A stretch of 64,000 bases of DNA. It comes from Lichenicola cladoniae. GTDB taxonomy: Bacteria > Pseudomonadota > Alphaproteobacteria > Acetobacterales > Acetobacteraceae. The notes beneath the pieces were generated by a model that worked only from the letters and a program-made list of their open reading frames with translations, searched no databases and had not been told where the DNA came from. Position numbers and translations under genes: made by a program. How positions within the stretch are numbered: position 1 is the first letter of the stretch; every line of letters starts with the position of its first letter. The stretch lies in contig NZ_CP053708.1 of the NCBI RefSeq assembly GCF_013201075.1, positions 4,593,501-4,657,500 on the forward strand, written 5' to 3'. Shown here piece after piece: positions 17,054 through 27,509 of this stretch.

Positions 17054-17980
17054 ATGGCCGACTGGACGCTTGCCGACATGCCCGACCAGACCGGTCGCAT
17101 CGTCATCGTGACCGGTGCCAGCAGCGGCATTGGCGCCGAGGCGGCGCTGGCGCTGGCCGGCAAGGGTGCGCACGTCGTGCTGGCGGTTCGTGACCAGGCG
17201 CGTGGCGATGCGACGCTGGCGCGGATCCTCAAGCTGCACCCTGCTGCACAGGCCGTGGTGTCGCTGCTCGATGTCGCCGATCTCTCCAGCGTCAGGGCTT
17301 TCGCCGCACGCATGGAGACGACGTTCCCGCGGATCGACGTCCTGCTGAACAATGCCGGGCTCGGAATGCAGTCGGTTCGCGCGACGACCGTCGATGGGTT
17401 CGAGCGTCAGTTCGGCACCAATCATCTCGGCCATTTCGCACTGACCGGCCTGCTGATGCCACTGCTGTTGCGCGCTCCGGCACCACGCGTGGTGGCGATC
17501 AGCAGCATCGCCCACCGCCGCGGGGCAATCGATTTCGACGATCTTCAAGGTGCGCGCACTTACAATGGCAGCAAGGCGTACAGCCAGTCGAAGCTCGCCA
17601 ACCTGATGTTCATGCTCGAACTCGACCGGCGTGCCCGCATCGTGCAGTCGCGGCTGATCAGTGTGGCTGCGCATCCCGGCATCGCCACGAGCGGCTTCAT
17701 CAATGCGATCGGGATGCCGCGTCCGGCCGCGGCCGCGATCAATTTCGGCGTCGGCCTGCTGGGCAACGATGGCGCCCGCGGCGCCCTGCCGGGCCTGTAT
17801 GCGGCGACGATGCAAGGCGTCAAAGGCGGGCAGTATTTCGGGCCGGACGGATTCAAGGAGATCCGTGGCGCCCCGAAGCTGGGGAAGATCTCGACGCACG
17901 CGCTGGACAAGGAAGCGGGCCGCAAGCTCTGGACCGTGTCGGAAGACCTGACGCACGTGGTCTACCCGCCACTCGCCTGA
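17054..17980 (+). CDS. Short-chain dehydrogenase, retinol-dehydrogenase-like
   Basis: This 308-residue SDR has TGASSGIG near residue 19, LLNNAGLGMQ near 96, a catalytic Ser in AISSIAHRR near 153 and YSQSK near 176. The long C-terminal part with HPGIATSGF is typical of the retinol dehydrogenase/WW-oxidoreductase-like group common in bacteria. The ATG at 17054 follows AGGAG. No neighbour reveals the substrate, and the gene is convergent with the pseudouridine synthase gene 8 bases downstream. Confidence 0.85.
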   Translation: MADWTLADMPDQTGRIVIVTGASSGIGAEAALALAGKGAHVVLAVRDQARGDATLARILKLHPAAQAVVSLLDVADLSSVRAFAARMETTFPRIDVLLNNAGLGMQSVRATTVDGFERQFGTNHLGHFALTGLLMPLLLRAPAPRVVAISSIAHRRGAIDFDDLQGARTYNGSKAYSQSKLANLMFMLELDRRARIVQSRLISVAAHPGIATSGFINAIGMPRPAAAAINFGVGLLGNDGARGALPGLYAATMQGVKGGQYFGPDGFKEIRGAPKLGKISTHALDKEAGRKLWTVSEDLTHVVYPPLA

Positions 17981-17988
17981 ACCCGGTC

Positions 17989-18645
17989 CTAAATAGGACG
18001 ATAGCCGCAGGCCCGTAGCGCATCGATCATGTGCGCAGGCGGCTGTGCCGTCGCCGAGACCGGCGGATCGAGCGGCAATAGGATCGAGCGGGCCAGCAGC
18101 TGCAGCCGGCCTGCCGCCGACGGCTGCGGTCCATAGACCGGGTCGCCGAGGATCGGCCATCCGGCCACGGCGCAATGCACGCGTGCCTGGTGCGTGCGCC
18201 CGGTGAGCAGGCGCAGTTCAACCCAGGCGAGCCCCGGTGCGCGGCCGAGCACGCGCCATTCGGTATGCGCCGGCTGGCCCTTGGGGTCGGCGCGCATGGC
18301 CCAGCCATCCTGGGTCACGTGCTTGGCGAGCGGCCGGTCGACCACGCCGGTCTCCGCCTCGGGGCCATCGCCGACCACCGCCCAGTAGGTCTTGGAGGCA
18401 CGGCCTTCCGCGAAACAGGCCTGTGCCTGGATCAACGGCGTCTTGCGGAGTGCCACGACCAGACAGCCGGCGGTGTCGGTATCCAGCCGGTGCGCCAGCC
18501 ATGGCCCGTCCTTGCGCTTGCTGAGGAGCGAGAAACAATCCTCGATCGACTCGCCGCCCCGGGGCCCGGGATGCACCGGCAGCCCGGCCGGCTTGTCCAG
18601 CACGACGAAATGGATATCCCGGAACAGGATCGGCGGGACGATCAA
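17989..18645 (-). CDS. RluA-family RNA pseudouridine synthase
   Basis: The 218-residue protein carries the catalytic motif AHRLDTDTAGCLVVA (aspartate nucleophile) and the RluA-type segments VVLDKPAGLPVHPGP and RLLTGRTHQARVH. It lacks an N-terminal S4 domain, matching the short single-domain members that modify tRNA or rRNA. The exact uridine target cannot be assigned. The start overlaps the stop of the upstream exporter gene by 4 bases (ATGA), so the two are co-translated. Confidence 0.88.
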   Translation of the reverse strand: MIVPPILFRDIHFVVLDKPAGLPVHPGPRGGESIEDCFSLLSKRKDGPWLAHRLDTDTAGCLVVALRKTPLIQAQACFAEGRASKTYWAVVGDGPEAETGVVDRPLAKHVTQDGWAMRADPKGQPAHTEWRVLGRAPGLAWVELRLLTGRTHQARVHCAVAGWPILGDPVYGPQPSAAGRLQLLARSILLPLDPPVSATAQPPAHMIDALRACGYRPI

Positions 18646-19883
18646 GCCGTCCGCTCCCGCGCGTGATCCAGGTTCGGCAGCAGCACGGTCAGCATCCCGA
18701 GGGCCGGCAGGAAGGCGCAGGCGCTGTACACGAAGTCGATCCCCCTGACGTCCGCAAGCACGCCCAGCACGGCGGCACCGAGACCGCCCATGCCGAATGC
18801 AAGCCCGAAGAACAGGCCCGCCACCATCCCGACCCGCCCCGGCAGCAACTCGGTCGCGTACACCAGGATCGCGGAGAAGGCCGAGGACAGCACCAGCCCG
18901 ATCACCACGCTGAGGCCGATGGTCCAGCCGAGCCCGACATGCGGCAGCGCCAGGCTGAATGGCAGGACCCCCAGGATCGAGACCCAGATCACCGCCTTGC
19001 GGCCGATCCGGTCGCCGACCGGACCGCCGATCAGCGTGCCGGCCGCGACGGCGCCGAGGAACACGAACAGGTCGGTCTGGGCTTCCATGGTTGACAGGCC
19101 GAACCGATGGATCAGGTAGAAGATGTAGTAGCTGGTGAAGCTCGACAGGTAGAAATATTTGGAAAACACCAGTGCGATCAGCACGGTCATGGCCCCGGCG
19201 ACACGGGCCTTGCTCAGGCCGGTACCGCCGGCCTTGCCGCCGCGCGGGCCGGCAATCGGCTGTGCCGCATACCAGCGGCCGACATAGGCCTGCAGCACGC
19301 CGCCAAGCACGGCCAGCAGGCAGAACCAGCCGAGACTGGCCTGGCCCAGCGGCAGCACGATGAAGGCAGCCAGCAGCGGGCCGAACGAGGTGCCGAGATT
19401 GCCGCCGACCTGGAACAGCGACTGCGCGAAGCCATGCCGGCCACCGGAGGAGAGCCGGGCGATCCGGGAAGATTCCGGGTGGAAGATCGACGAGCCGATG
19501 CCGAGCAGGGCGGCACCCACCAGCAGGTGTGCGTAGGTGTGGGCCAGCGACAATCCGGCCAGCCCGGCGAAGGTGAATGCCATGCCGGCGGTCAGCGACC
19601 AGGGCAGCTTGCGCTTGTCGGTATAGTGCCCGATCAGCGGCTGCAGCAGCGAGGCGGTCACCTGGTAGGTGAAGGTCAGCATGCCGATCTGGCCGAAGCT
19701 GAGGCGGAAGTCGCGCTTCAGCAGCGGGTAGATCGCCGGCAGCAGCGCCTGCATCGCATCGTTGAGCAGATGGCAGCCGGTGATGACCAGCAGGATGGCG
19801 AACGCGGCACGCGCGGCCGGGTCGGTAGGAGTGGACTGCGTGGCGGCAGGCCGGTCGGCGGTGAAACCCTGGCTACGGTTCAT
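18642..19883 (-). CDS. MFS exporter, fosmidomycin-resistance (Fsr) type
   Basis: The 413-residue protein has about twelve transmembrane helices. Fsr-type segments include LLVITGCHLLNDAMQALLPA near residue 33, FTYQVTASLLQPLIGHYTDK near 70 and GIGSSIFHPESSRIARL near 128. Members export fosmidomycin or related small molecules. The start ATG at 19883 gives a hydrophilic N-terminal tail of about 25 residues. It is upstream of and overlapping the pseudouridine synthase gene. The 264 bases upstream (19884-20147) contain no gene I can support. Confidence 0.87.
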   Translation of the reverse strand: MNRSQGFTADRPAATQSTPTDPAARAAFAILLVITGCHLLNDAMQALLPAIYPLLKRDFRLSFGQIGMLTFTYQVTASLLQPLIGHYTDKRKLPWSLTAGMAFTFAGLAGLSLAHTYAHLLVGAALLGIGSSIFHPESSRIARLSSGGRHGFAQSLFQVGGNLGTSFGPLLAAFIVLPLGQASLGWFCLLAVLGGVLQAYVGRWYAAQPIAGPRGGKAGGTGLSKARVAGAMTVLIALVFSKYFYLSSFTSYYIFYLIHRFGLSTMEAQTDLFVFLGAVAAGTLIGGPVGDRIGRKAVIWVSILGVLPFSLALPHVGLGWTIGLSVVIGLVLSSAFSAILVYATELLPGRVGMVAGLFFGLAFGMGGLGAAVLGVLADVRGIDFVYSACAFLPALGMLTVLLPNLDHARERTA

Positions 19884-20147
19884 GAGCGTCCGTCCTTGCG
19901 GCTTTGCCCGCTCTTATGGGGCAATGCTGCGCCGCACAGGAATAACGGAGGGCGCATGGCTGGCCGGCAGGAGATGGCAGCACATGGCGTCGGAAACCCA
20001 GCGACTGCCATTGATACGCCGCGACGCGCAGAATGGCGCAAGCCGGACATATGCCAGAAGGGCGCCGGCCTAACGGCCGAACGGGTGCTCCAAGCGGATG
20101 GCCGGCTCAGCCGTGATCATAATTGGCCAAGCGTCCCATCCCTCGCC

Positions 20148-23132
20148 TTAATCCTCCTCGGGGGCGGCGCGACGCACCAGCACCTCGCGCTTGCCGACAT
20201 GGTTGGCGCTGCTGACGATGCCGTCCTTCTCCATCTGCTCGATCAGCTTGGCTGCGCGGTTGTAGCCGATCGACAAATGCCGCTGGATGAAGCTGGTCGA
20301 GGCCTTGCCCTCGCGCGCCACCAGCGCCACCGCCTGGTCGAACAGGGCGGTATCGCCGTCGAAACCGCCGCCACCGAGCCCGTTGCCGGAACCGCCGCCG
20401 GAGCCGCCCGACGAGCCCGAACCGCCATCATCCTCGAACAGAGACGTCACCTCGTCGACATAGACCGGCTCGCCTTGCGCGCGCAGGTGGCGCACCACGT
20501 CCTCGACCTCGAGGTCGCCGACGAACGGTCCGTGCACGCGGGTGATCCGGCCGCCGCCGGCCATGTAGAGCATGTCGCCCTGGCCGAGCAGCTGCTCGGA
20601 ACCGCCCTCGCCGAGGATGGTGCGGCTGTCGAACTTGCTGATCACCTGGAACGAGATGCGGGTCGGGAAGTTGGCCTTGATCGTGCCGGTAATGACGTCC
20701 ACCGATGGCCGCTGAGTCGCCATGATGACGTGGATGCCGGCGGCACGCGCCATCTGCGCCAGGCGCTGCACCGTGGTTTCGATCTCCTTGCCGGCGACCA
20801 TCATCAGGTCCGCCATCTCGTCGATCACCACGACGATGTAGGGTAGGTTCTCCAGCGAGAGATTCTGCTCCTCGAAGATCGGGCGGCCGGTCTCGGGGTC
20901 GAACCCGGTCTGCACCTTGCGGGTCATGGTCTCGCCGCTGGCGCGGGCGGCGGCGGTACGCTCGTTGTAGCCGGCGATGTTGCGCACGCCGAGCTGGCTC
21001 ATGCCACGATAGCGGCGCTCCATCTCGCGCACGGTCCATTTCAGCGCCATTACCGCCTTGGCCGGATCGGTCACCACCGGCGCCATCAGATGCGGGATGC
21101 CGTCATAGATCGACAGCTCCAGCATCTTCGGGTCGATCATGATCAGCCGGCACTCTTCCGGCGACAACCGGTAGAGCAGCGACAGGATCATCGAGTTGAT
21201 GCCCACCGACTTGCCGGAACCGGTAGTGCCGGCGATCAGCAGGTGCGGCATGCGCGCCAAGTCGGCATAGACCGGGGCGCCGGAGATATCCTTGCCGAGG
21301 GCAAGGCAGAGGCGGGCCGGATTTTCCACCCAGGCATCGCTGTCGAGCAGCTCCGAGAAATATACCGTCTCGCGCTTGGCGTTCGGCACCTCGATGCCGA
21401 TCACGTTGCGGCCGGGCACCGTGGCGATACGCACCGCGGTCACCGACAGCGAGCGTGCGATGTCGTCGGCAAGCCCGATCACCCGCGCCGACCGGATGCC
21501 CGGTGCCGGCTCGAGCTCGTACAACGTGACCACAGGTCCCGCATGGATGTCGCCGATCGCGCCCTGCACGCCATAGTCGGAGAGCACGGTTTCGAGCAGG
21601 CGGGCATTGGCGTGCATGCTCTCGGCGGATGGGCCGGTCGATTCGCGTGGCGGTGCCGGCTTCAGCAGCGACAATGGCGGGAGCCGCCACTGTGCATCGT
21701 CCGGGTAGGCTGGCTTGCGCGCCGACTGGGCCGGAGCGCTGCCATTGCCCGATCCGGACCCGGATGGCGGGGTCGACCCGAACAGACCCGGACCGGTCGG
21801 GCCCGACCTCGACTGGACTGGTCCGGCCGGACGTTGCGGCGCCGGCTCGCGGGTGCCGAGCAGCCGTGCGATCGACAGCATTCCGCCGGTTTTCGGAACC
21901 GCGGCAGGTACCGGCTCGTCGGCCCGGGCAGTTGGCTGCTCGGACGCGCGGTTGAGCCTCGAATCATCGATGGGCGCGCCAAGTCGGATCGGCGGAGATT
22001 CCGGCAGCGGCGACCGCGTGGCCTTGATCGCCGAGCGCGACCGCATCGGCAGCACCGGCATGTCATCGGGCTCCTCGGCGGCACCCGGTGGCAGCACCCA
22101 GCCGCTCGACCCAAGCTTGGGACGCGCCGCCGGCTTGTCCGCGCGACGCCCGAGCAGGCTGGGCTCCTTGCGATCGACGCGCGGACGTGCGGCTGCGTCC
22201 TGCGCGACCAGGGCTCCCGAACCACCCATTGCCGAATCGGCGAAGCCCCTTCCATCGCCGGCCGTCCGTCCATTGGCGCGCATCGCATCTGCCGCGAACG
22301 GCGACTCGCCGGGCATCACGTGGTCGAAATCATCCTCGTCGGTGAATGCACGCGCCGCGGGTCCGGCCGGACGCCGGCTGAACCGGCTCAGCAACGACCG
22401 GCGCGGGGTATCCTCCCGGTCCTGCCGGCGGGCGCGGGCGATCGGATAGCGGACCGTGCGATGCGCGCTGCGACCGACGGCGCGCCATTCCCGCGCCGAC
22501 AGGCCGAGGCACAAAGGGATCAGCAGGATCGCCAGCGCCAGGGTCAGCAGCCAAACCAGCACCCCGCCGAAGGCGCCCAAGGCGCCGCGTCCGGCATCGA
22601 TCGCGGCCTGGCCGAGCGAGGTCCCGACAGCGCCGCCGAAGCCGGCCGCACCGGGCCATCCGGCATGCACCAAACCCGTCATCGGCACGGTCAGCTTCAA
22701 CAAAGGGCCGGCCGCTGCCGTGTGCGGCAGCAGCATCGGCGCCCCCGCGAGCACGGAGGCCGAAACCGGCAATACGAAGACCAGCGCCACGAGCCGCAGG
22801 GTCAGGCTGCCGAGACCGCCGCGTGACGCGATCCGCCAGGCCCACGCCAGCAGCGCCAGCACCGGCAACAGCCCGGCGACGCCGAAATACTGCAGCATCA
22901 GGTCGGCGAACGCGGCGCCAACCGGCCCGGCCAGGTTGCTCGGCTGGACCATGGTCGCGGTATCCGGCGACGGATCGCGCGGATTGTAGCTGACGAGCGC
23001 CACCAGCATGGCGATGGCGATCGCGGCGAGTGCCACGCCGCCGAGTTCGGCCAGCCGACGCCGGATCGAGGCCTGGAGCTGCGGCGACGCGAACCGCTCA
23101 GGGATGAACCGGCTGGGTAGGGCAAGTTGCAT
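20148..23132 (-). CDS. ftsK: DNA translocase FtsK
   Basis: FtsK anchors at the division septum and pumps DNA during chromosome segregation. The 994-residue protein has about four N-terminal membrane helices (residues 30-190), a Pro/Ala/Gly-rich linker to about 470, and a RecA-like motor with Walker [15 protein letters not shown] and Walker [13 protein letters not shown]. It ends in a gamma winged-helix domain ([20 protein letters not shown]) that reads KOPS-type sequences. The ATG at 23132 is chosen over an in-frame TTG at 23159. A Gly/Ser-rich stretch ([16 protein letters not shown]) separates motor and gamma domain. Confidence 0.95.
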   Translation of the reverse strand: MQLALPSRFIPERFASPQLQASIRRRLAELGGVALAAIAIAMLVALVSYNPRDPSPDTATMVQPSNLAGPVGAAFADLMLQYFGVAGLLPVLALLAWAWRIASRGGLGSLTLRLVALVFVLPVSASVLAGAPMLLPHTAAAGPLLKLTVPMTGLVHAGWPGAAGFGGAVGTSLGQAAIDAGRGALGAFGGVLVWLLTLALAILLIPLCLGLSAREWRAVGRSAHRTVRYPIARARRQDREDTPRRSLLSRFSRRPAGPAARAFTDEDDFDHVMPGESPFAADAMRANGRTAGDGRGFADSAMGGSGALVAQDAAARPRVDRKEPSLLGRRADKPAARPKLGSSGWVLPPGAAEEPDDMPVLPMRSRSAIKATRSPLPESPPIRLGAPIDDSRLNRASEQPTARADEPVPAAVPKTGGMLSIARLLGTREPAPQRPAGPVQSRSGPTGPGLFGSTPPSGSGSGNGSAPAQSARKPAYPDDAQWRLPPLSLLKPAPPRESTGPSAESMHANARLLETVLSDYGVQGAIGDIHAGPVVTLYELEPAPGIRSARVIGLADDIARSLSVTAVRIATVPGRNVIGIEVPNAKRETVYFSELLDSDAWVENPARLCLALGKDISGAPVYADLARMPHLLIAGTTGSGKSVGINSMILSLLYRLSPEECRLIMIDPKMLELSIYDGIPHLMAPVVTDPAKAVMALKWTVREMERRYRGMSQLGVRNIAGYNERTAAARASGETMTRKVQTGFDPETGRPIFEEQNLSLENLPYIVVVIDEMADLMMVAGKEIETTVQRLAQMARAAGIHVIMATQRPSVDVITGTIKANFPTRISFQVISKFDSRTILGEGGSEQLLGQGDMLYMAGGGRITRVHGPFVGDLEVEDVVRHLRAQGEPVYVDEVTSLFEDDGGSGSSGGSGGGSGNGLGGGGFDGDTALFDQAVALVAREGKASTSFIQRHLSIGYNRAAKLIEQMEKDGIVSSANHVGKREVLVRRAAPEED

Positions 23133-23309
23133 GAGCGGTGCTCTGGCCTTTCTTCGCAAACAGCATGAAGCATAGCCTGGAACATGTTGTCGGAAGAAGC
23201 GCAGAGGTGTCGAAACCAGTCGGTCTCGTGCCCTTGCTTCGAAATGCTGAGGTCGAACGTGACGATATTCGTCTCACGCACTGAGGATTTATCGGCAGAG
23301 GCGTCGGGC

Positions 23310-24104
23310 TCATTCGGCTGGCCTCAGCCGGTGCGGGAAGACCATTTTCCAGACCGGCTTTCGGAGCCCGAGGCGACCAAGTCCCGGCAGCTTCAAGGCG
23401 GGACGCCTGATGTCGAAGCCCGCAACCGCCCCGAACAGGTTGAGCTCGAGGCCTTCGACCCAACCAACCGTTAGTCCGACATAGCCGCGGTAGGTGATCC
23501 GCAAACCAAGACGCGACGGCGTCCGCCGCAACCAGCGCCCGTCATAGGGATAGTCCTTGCCGACCGCCGTGGGCGGCAATGTCATGCGGATTTCAGGCGC
23601 CGCATCCATGATGGCGGTGACGAAGGTGTTCGAGTTGGGACCGGGCCAAGCGCGATAATCGCCGGCTTTTGCAAATGCATATGCCCGAATCGCCTCCTGC
23701 ATCCTGGGGATCAGGGCGTCCGCTGCCGCCCCGTCGGCCGCGAAAACGATCTCCGGCGCGCTCCCGAACCAACGTCCGTCCGGCTCGAAACCGTTCAGGC
23801 GGATCGGCGATCCCCACGCGGTGTAGTCATAGCGCATGTAGCGGGTGGCGCCCGCCTGCTTGAACACGATCCAGCAATGGGTCGCGAAGATGCCTTTCCA
23901 GCGTACGGTGGGTGCCGAAAAGACGCGGACGACCGCCTCCGGGTCCCTTGCCGGCGGAAGGTGCCCGATGCTGGACCGATCGGCCGTCTGCCAGCCAACA
24001 TCGGTTGCCCGCGACCGGTAGAGCGCGAACGCAACGCCGATGGGAAGCAGGTAGAACAGGAAAAACACCAGGAAAAGCCACGCCAGCACATCGAGCATCC
24101 ACAA
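23310..24104 (-). CDS. DUF3750 domain membrane-anchored protein
   Basis: This 264-residue protein starts MWMLDVLAWLFLVFFLFYLL, a single N-terminal membrane anchor, followed by a soluble domain with KGIFATHCWIVFK, YDYTAWGSPIR and PGPNSNTFVT, which match the DUF3750 family found in proteobacteria. The His/Cys and Asn/Ser segments resemble a papain-like amidase layout, but that is inference. Function is unknown. No operon partner is visible. Confidence 0.72.
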   Translation of the reverse strand: MWMLDVLAWLFLVFFLFYLLPIGVAFALYRSRATDVGWQTADRSSIGHLPPARDPEAVVRVFSAPTVRWKGIFATHCWIVFKQAGATRYMRYDYTAWGSPIRLNGFEPDGRWFGSAPEIVFAADGAAADALIPRMQEAIRAYAFAKAGDYRAWPGPNSNTFVTAIMDAAPEIRMTLPPTAVGKDYPYDGRWLRRTPSRLGLRITYRGYVGLTVGWVEGLELNLFGAVAGFDIRRPALKLPGLGRLGLRKPVWKMVFPHRLRPAE

Positions 24105-24421
24105 GAGATTGGTGCTGCGGCCCGTGGAGCCAACTCCGCAACGGCGCCAGGCTCAGTGACGTCCGGCCCGTTCGAGCGGAGCCCGCAGGGACCCGGGAAA
24201 CCGCTGCGCCAAGGTCTCCGCCGCCAGTGGGGCACAACTCGCCCCCGGCCGCGACGAGGGCATCCGGATTGGAATTGCGTTGCCAAGGTCCGGCCGATCG
24301 ACCCCGGAATTTATCGCCGCGTGTTTCACGCAAATCATGGACTTCCTGCGCGATATGCGCAAAATAAAGGACCTTGAATGAAGTCGCCGCGCGAGATGAC
24401 GCGGCACCGTCCGGGAGGAAC

Positions 24422-24842
24422 ATGGCGTATTTCGAGATCAGCGGGCCTCGCTTCAGCGACCTCATCATCGCGCCCTCTCGGCTCGAGCGTCTCTCTACGG
24501 ACGCGCGGTCGGCCGACGATCGCGACCTGCTGGCCAGCGACATCCCGAGACCGAGCAGGTCAACCTGTTCCGCTGCCCATCGAACCGTGTCCATCGCGGC
24601 GAATTGGATAGCGGCGAGACACGTGTCTGCGCCGATGATTTTGATAAACCTCACCATGTTCCGGCCGTCGACGTGACCGCTGGCGGTATGGATTGGTCCA
24701 CGCCTGGAGACCAGTCGATCGGCAAGATCGTGCCGGAGCCGGTAGTAGCCATAGCTTCGGCAATCCGTGGGACAACCGGCTCTTCATCACCGCGAGTAGT
24801 CCTCTCCATGCGGTGTTCCTGAACACGACCGGATTACAAACT
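24422..24842 (+). pseudogene. Decayed gluconolactonase (SMP-30 family) pseudogene
   Basis: Three fragments in three different frames follow SMP-30/gluconolactonase order. Frame 1 from ATG 24422 reads RLERLSTDARSADDRDLLAS and SDIPRP, like the family N-terminus RLERL..RWAEGP..SDIPN. Frame 2 from about 24541 reads EQVNLFRCPSNRV, GELDSGETRVCADDFDKP and GMDWSTPGD..IGKIVPEPV. Frame 3 from about 24756 reads SFGNPWDNRLFITASS and HAVFLNTTGLQTP, like the usual C-terminus FGGP..NRLFITA..LYAVY.NT.G. The family is about 300 residues; here only about 140 codons remain, so internal deletions accompany the frameshifts. It lies just upstream of an intact sugar importer. The stretch 24105-24421 before it holds no recognisable gene. 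Confidence 0.78.
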
Positions 24843-24888
24843 CCCCACCGAATTCCTGCCGACAACGAGAAGCCAAAGGATGAATGCC

Positions 24889-25968
24889 GTGAAGAAGTCT
24901 CTGCTCATGCTGACCGGTTGCCTGCTGGCGTTTGGAAGCGCCGCTCGCGCCGCGGACATCCTGTCGGACGAGACGCTGGCGCAGTGCTTCGTGAAGGCGT
25001 CCCCTTCGACCATTGCAATCGCGCCGAAATCGAAGACCGGGCCATTCCGGATCGCCTTCAGCAACTCGCTCTACGGCAATAACTGGCGCACCGAGATGCT
25101 GAACTCGGTATCGGCGTATGTGAAGCAGCCCGACGTCGCGTCCCACGTCAAGGAGTTCAAGATCTACAACGCAGGCAATGACGTCGCCCAGCAGATCGCG
25201 CAGATCCGCGAGATGATCCTGTCGGGCTACGACGCGATCGTCGTGAACGCGGCATCCTCGTCCGGTCTGGATAGTGTTCTGAACCAGGCAGCCAAGCGGG
25301 GCATCGTCGTGGTTTCGTTCGACAACGTCGTCACCACCACGAAGTCGATCAATGTCAACGAGGACCAGCGCGAGATGGGCCGCCAGTGGGCCGAGTTCCT
25401 GGTCGGCAAAGTCGCCGACGGCAAATCGATCCTGATGGTGCATGGCCTCGCCGGCACGACGGTGGACAACGACCAGGCCGACGGCGCCATGTCGGTGTTC
25501 CGGCAGCACCCGAACCTGAAAATCATCAACGTCTACGGCAACTGGGATGTCGGCACCAACCAGAAGGTGACGGCGGATGCGCTCTCGACGAACCATGATA
25601 TTGGTGGCGTCTGGGGTACCGAGGGTGCTACCGGCGCGTTGCAGGCCTTCCTTCAACTCAACATGCCGGTCGTGCCGATGACCGGCGAATCCGACAATGG
25701 CTTCATGCGGCTGGCCGCGGAGCATCATGTTCCAGCGCTGGTCATCGGTCAGTCGCCAAGCCTGGCCTCGGCCGGCGTGCTGGCGGCGATCGCCTCGCTC
25801 TCCGGGAAATCCCTGCCGCAGTCGGCCAGCATCCCGCTTGCACCGGTGACGACCGACCAGATGAAGCCTGCTGCCGACTACTTCCCGGACCTGCCGGGAA
25901 GTTTCGTGACCGACATCAACATAGCCAAGTGCGGCATAGCGATCCCGGTCGGCGCCGTCGTCAAATAG
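24889..25968 (+). CDS. Sugar ABC transporter periplasmic binding protein (CUT2 system 2)
   Basis: This binding protein of about 359 residues is paralogous to the one of system 1 (shared GPFRIAFSNSLYGNNWR, YDAIVVNAASS and GVWGTEGATG). A Sec signal peptide ends near SAARAAD. The GTG at 24889 has AAAGGA eight bases upstream; the in-frame ATG at 24880 overlaps that ribosome site and is less likely. It heads a four-gene importer operon. No regulator or catabolic enzyme is adjacent apart from the dead lactonase, so the ligand may be a sugar lactone, aldonate or similar, which is inference. Confidence 0.88.
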   Translation: MKKSLLMLTGCLLAFGSAARAADILSDETLAQCFVKASPSTIAIAPKSKTGPFRIAFSNSLYGNNWRTEMLNSVSAYVKQPDVASHVKEFKIYNAGNDVAQQIAQIREMILSGYDAIVVNAASSSGLDSVLNQAAKRGIVVVSFDNVVTTTKSINVNEDQREMGRQWAEFLVGKVADGKSILMVHGLAGTTVDNDQADGAMSVFRQHPNLKIINVYGNWDVGTNQKVTADALSTNHDIGGVWGTEGATGALQAFLQLNMPVVPMTGESDNGFMRLAAEHHVPALVIGQSPSLASAGVLAAIASLSGKSLPQSASIPLAPVTTDQMKPAADYFPDLPGSFVTDINIAKCGIAIPVGAVVK

Positions 25969-25979
25969 GGGAAACCGGG

Positions 25980-27509
25980 ATGGGGGCCGTTCTGGACGCA
26001 ACCGGCCTGCACGCCGCCGGGTTGACCAAGCGCTATGGCGGCATCACCGCGTTGCAGGATGTCTCGCTGAAGCTCGTGCCCGGTGAGGTGCACGCCTTGC
26101 TGGGCGCGAACGGTGCCGGCAAGAGCACGCTGGTAAAGATCCTCGCCGGTATCATCCAGCCGGACGAGGGAACCCTGGAGCTCAACCGCGAGCCAATCCG
26201 TCTCGGCTCCCCGCAGGCTGCCTACCGCGCACGGATCGCCACGGTGCATCAGGAGCTTTCCTTGTTCCCGGGCCTGACCGTCGCGCAGAACGTGCTGATC
26301 GGGCGCGAGACGCGCGACCGCATAGGCTGGATCCGGGAAGCCGCGTCGATCGATACCGCACGTGCCCTGCTGGAACAGCTCGATGTCCAGGACATCGCGC
26401 CGACAGCAATGGTCTCCGATCTTTCTCTTGCGCAGCAGCAACTGGTCGAAATTGCCAAGGCGATGTTGTTCGATCCGCTGGTGCTGATCCTGGATGAACC
26501 CACCTCGGCACTCGGACGAAGCGATGTCGAGCACTTGCTTGGCGTGGTGCGCAAGCTTCGCGGACGCGGCTGCGCCATCGTGTTCATTTCCCACCGAATG
26601 GACGAGATCACGTCGATTGCCGACCAGGTGACCGTGCTGCGCAACGGCCGCAAGGTCGGGGAGATGAGCCGGGCCACGTTCAACCCGGCGAAGGCGCTGG
26701 AGCTGATGCTCGGAGATACGCCGCGCCATCTTCAGCGGCTCAAGGCCCCTGCATCGCCTGACCTGCAGCCGCCTCTGCTGGACGTGCGTGACCTCACGGT
26801 GCCGGGCCGACTTGCGGGCCTGTCGCTGGAGGTGCGGCCAGGCGAAGTCGTGGGTTTGGCCGGCCTGGAAGGACAGGGACAGAAGGAGGCTTTATTCGCC
26901 TTGTTCGGGCTGTTCCGGCGTGGCCTGAGCGGATCCGTCAAGGTTCGTGGCAAGCCCGCGCGGGCCACGCGACCCCGCCAGGCGATCGCCTCCGCCTTTG
27001 CGCTGATCCCGGATGATCGCAAGGCGATGGGCGGTTTCGTCGGCCTCGGGGTCGGCCGGAACATCTCCATCACGGTTCTCGACCGGCTCCGCAGCCTCGG
27101 CGTCATCAGCCCGGGGCGAGAACGGTCCCTCGTGGCAGGGCTGGTGGAGCGTTTGCGTATCAAGTGCGCCTCGCCGGCGGTGCCACTCGGCAGTCTCAGC
27201 GGCGGCAACCAGCAGAAGGTGGTCGCCGCCAAGTGGCTTGCGCATGGTGCGGATGTCTATCTTTTCTGCGACCCGACCCGTGGGGTCGATGCCGGCGCCC
27301 GGGAGATTCTCTACGAAACCATTCATAGTCTTGCAGCCGAGGGACGCTCGATTCTGATCTACTCGACCGACATGAACGAGTTTGCGATCCTTTGCTCGCG
27401 CGTGCTCGTGTTTCGCGGTGGCCACGTCAGCGGAAGCCTGGTTGGAGCGGAGATCACCGAGGAGAATATTCTTGGCCTCTCTTTCCATGAGGCGGCGCAC
27501 GCAGCATGA
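25980..27509 (+). CDS. Sugar ABC transporter ATPase, two NBDs (CUT2 system 2)
   Basis: The 509-residue ATPase starts MGAVLDATGLHAAGLTKRYG. NBD1 has Walker A GANGAGKST, a signature-region variant LSLAQQQLVEIAKAM and Walker B LILDEPTSAL. NBD2 has a degenerate Walker A (GLEGQGQKE), signature LSGGNQQKV and a Walker B region reading LFCDPTRGVDAG, the same Cys-Asp change seen in system 1. The frame is open upstream into the binding-protein gene, but 25980 is the natural start. It overlaps the first permease by ATGA at 27506-27509. Confidence 0.93.
   Translation: MGAVLDATGLHAAGLTKRYGGITALQDVSLKLVPGEVHALLGANGAGKSTLVKILAGIIQPDEGTLELNREPIRLGSPQAAYRARIATVHQELSLFPGLTVAQNVLIGRETRDRIGWIREAASIDTARALLEQLDVQDIAPTAMVSDLSLAQQQLVEIAKAMLFDPLVLILDEPTSALGRSDVEHLLGVVRKLRGRGCAIVFISHRMDEITSIADQVTVLRNGRKVGEMSRATFNPAKALELMLGDTPRHLQRLKAPASPDLQPPLLDVRDLTVPGRLAGLSLEVRPGEVVGLAGLEGQGQKEALFALFGLFRRGLSGSVKVRGKPARATRPRQAIASAFALIPDDRKAMGGFVGLGVGRNISITVLDRLRSLGVISPGRERSLVAGLVERLRIKCASPAVPLGSLSGGNQQKVVAAKWLAHGADVYLFCDPTRGVDAGAREILYETIHSLAAEGRSILIYSTDMNEFAILCSRVLVFRGGHVSGSLVGAEITEENILGLSFHEAAHAA

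Noticed and set aside
23827-24657. Long open frame on the minus strand overlapping the DUF3750 gene start and the pseudogene
   Set aside because: It is the antisense of the lactonase remnant and overlaps the DUF3750 gene in another frame; composition is Arg/Ala/Ser-rich as in shadow frames.
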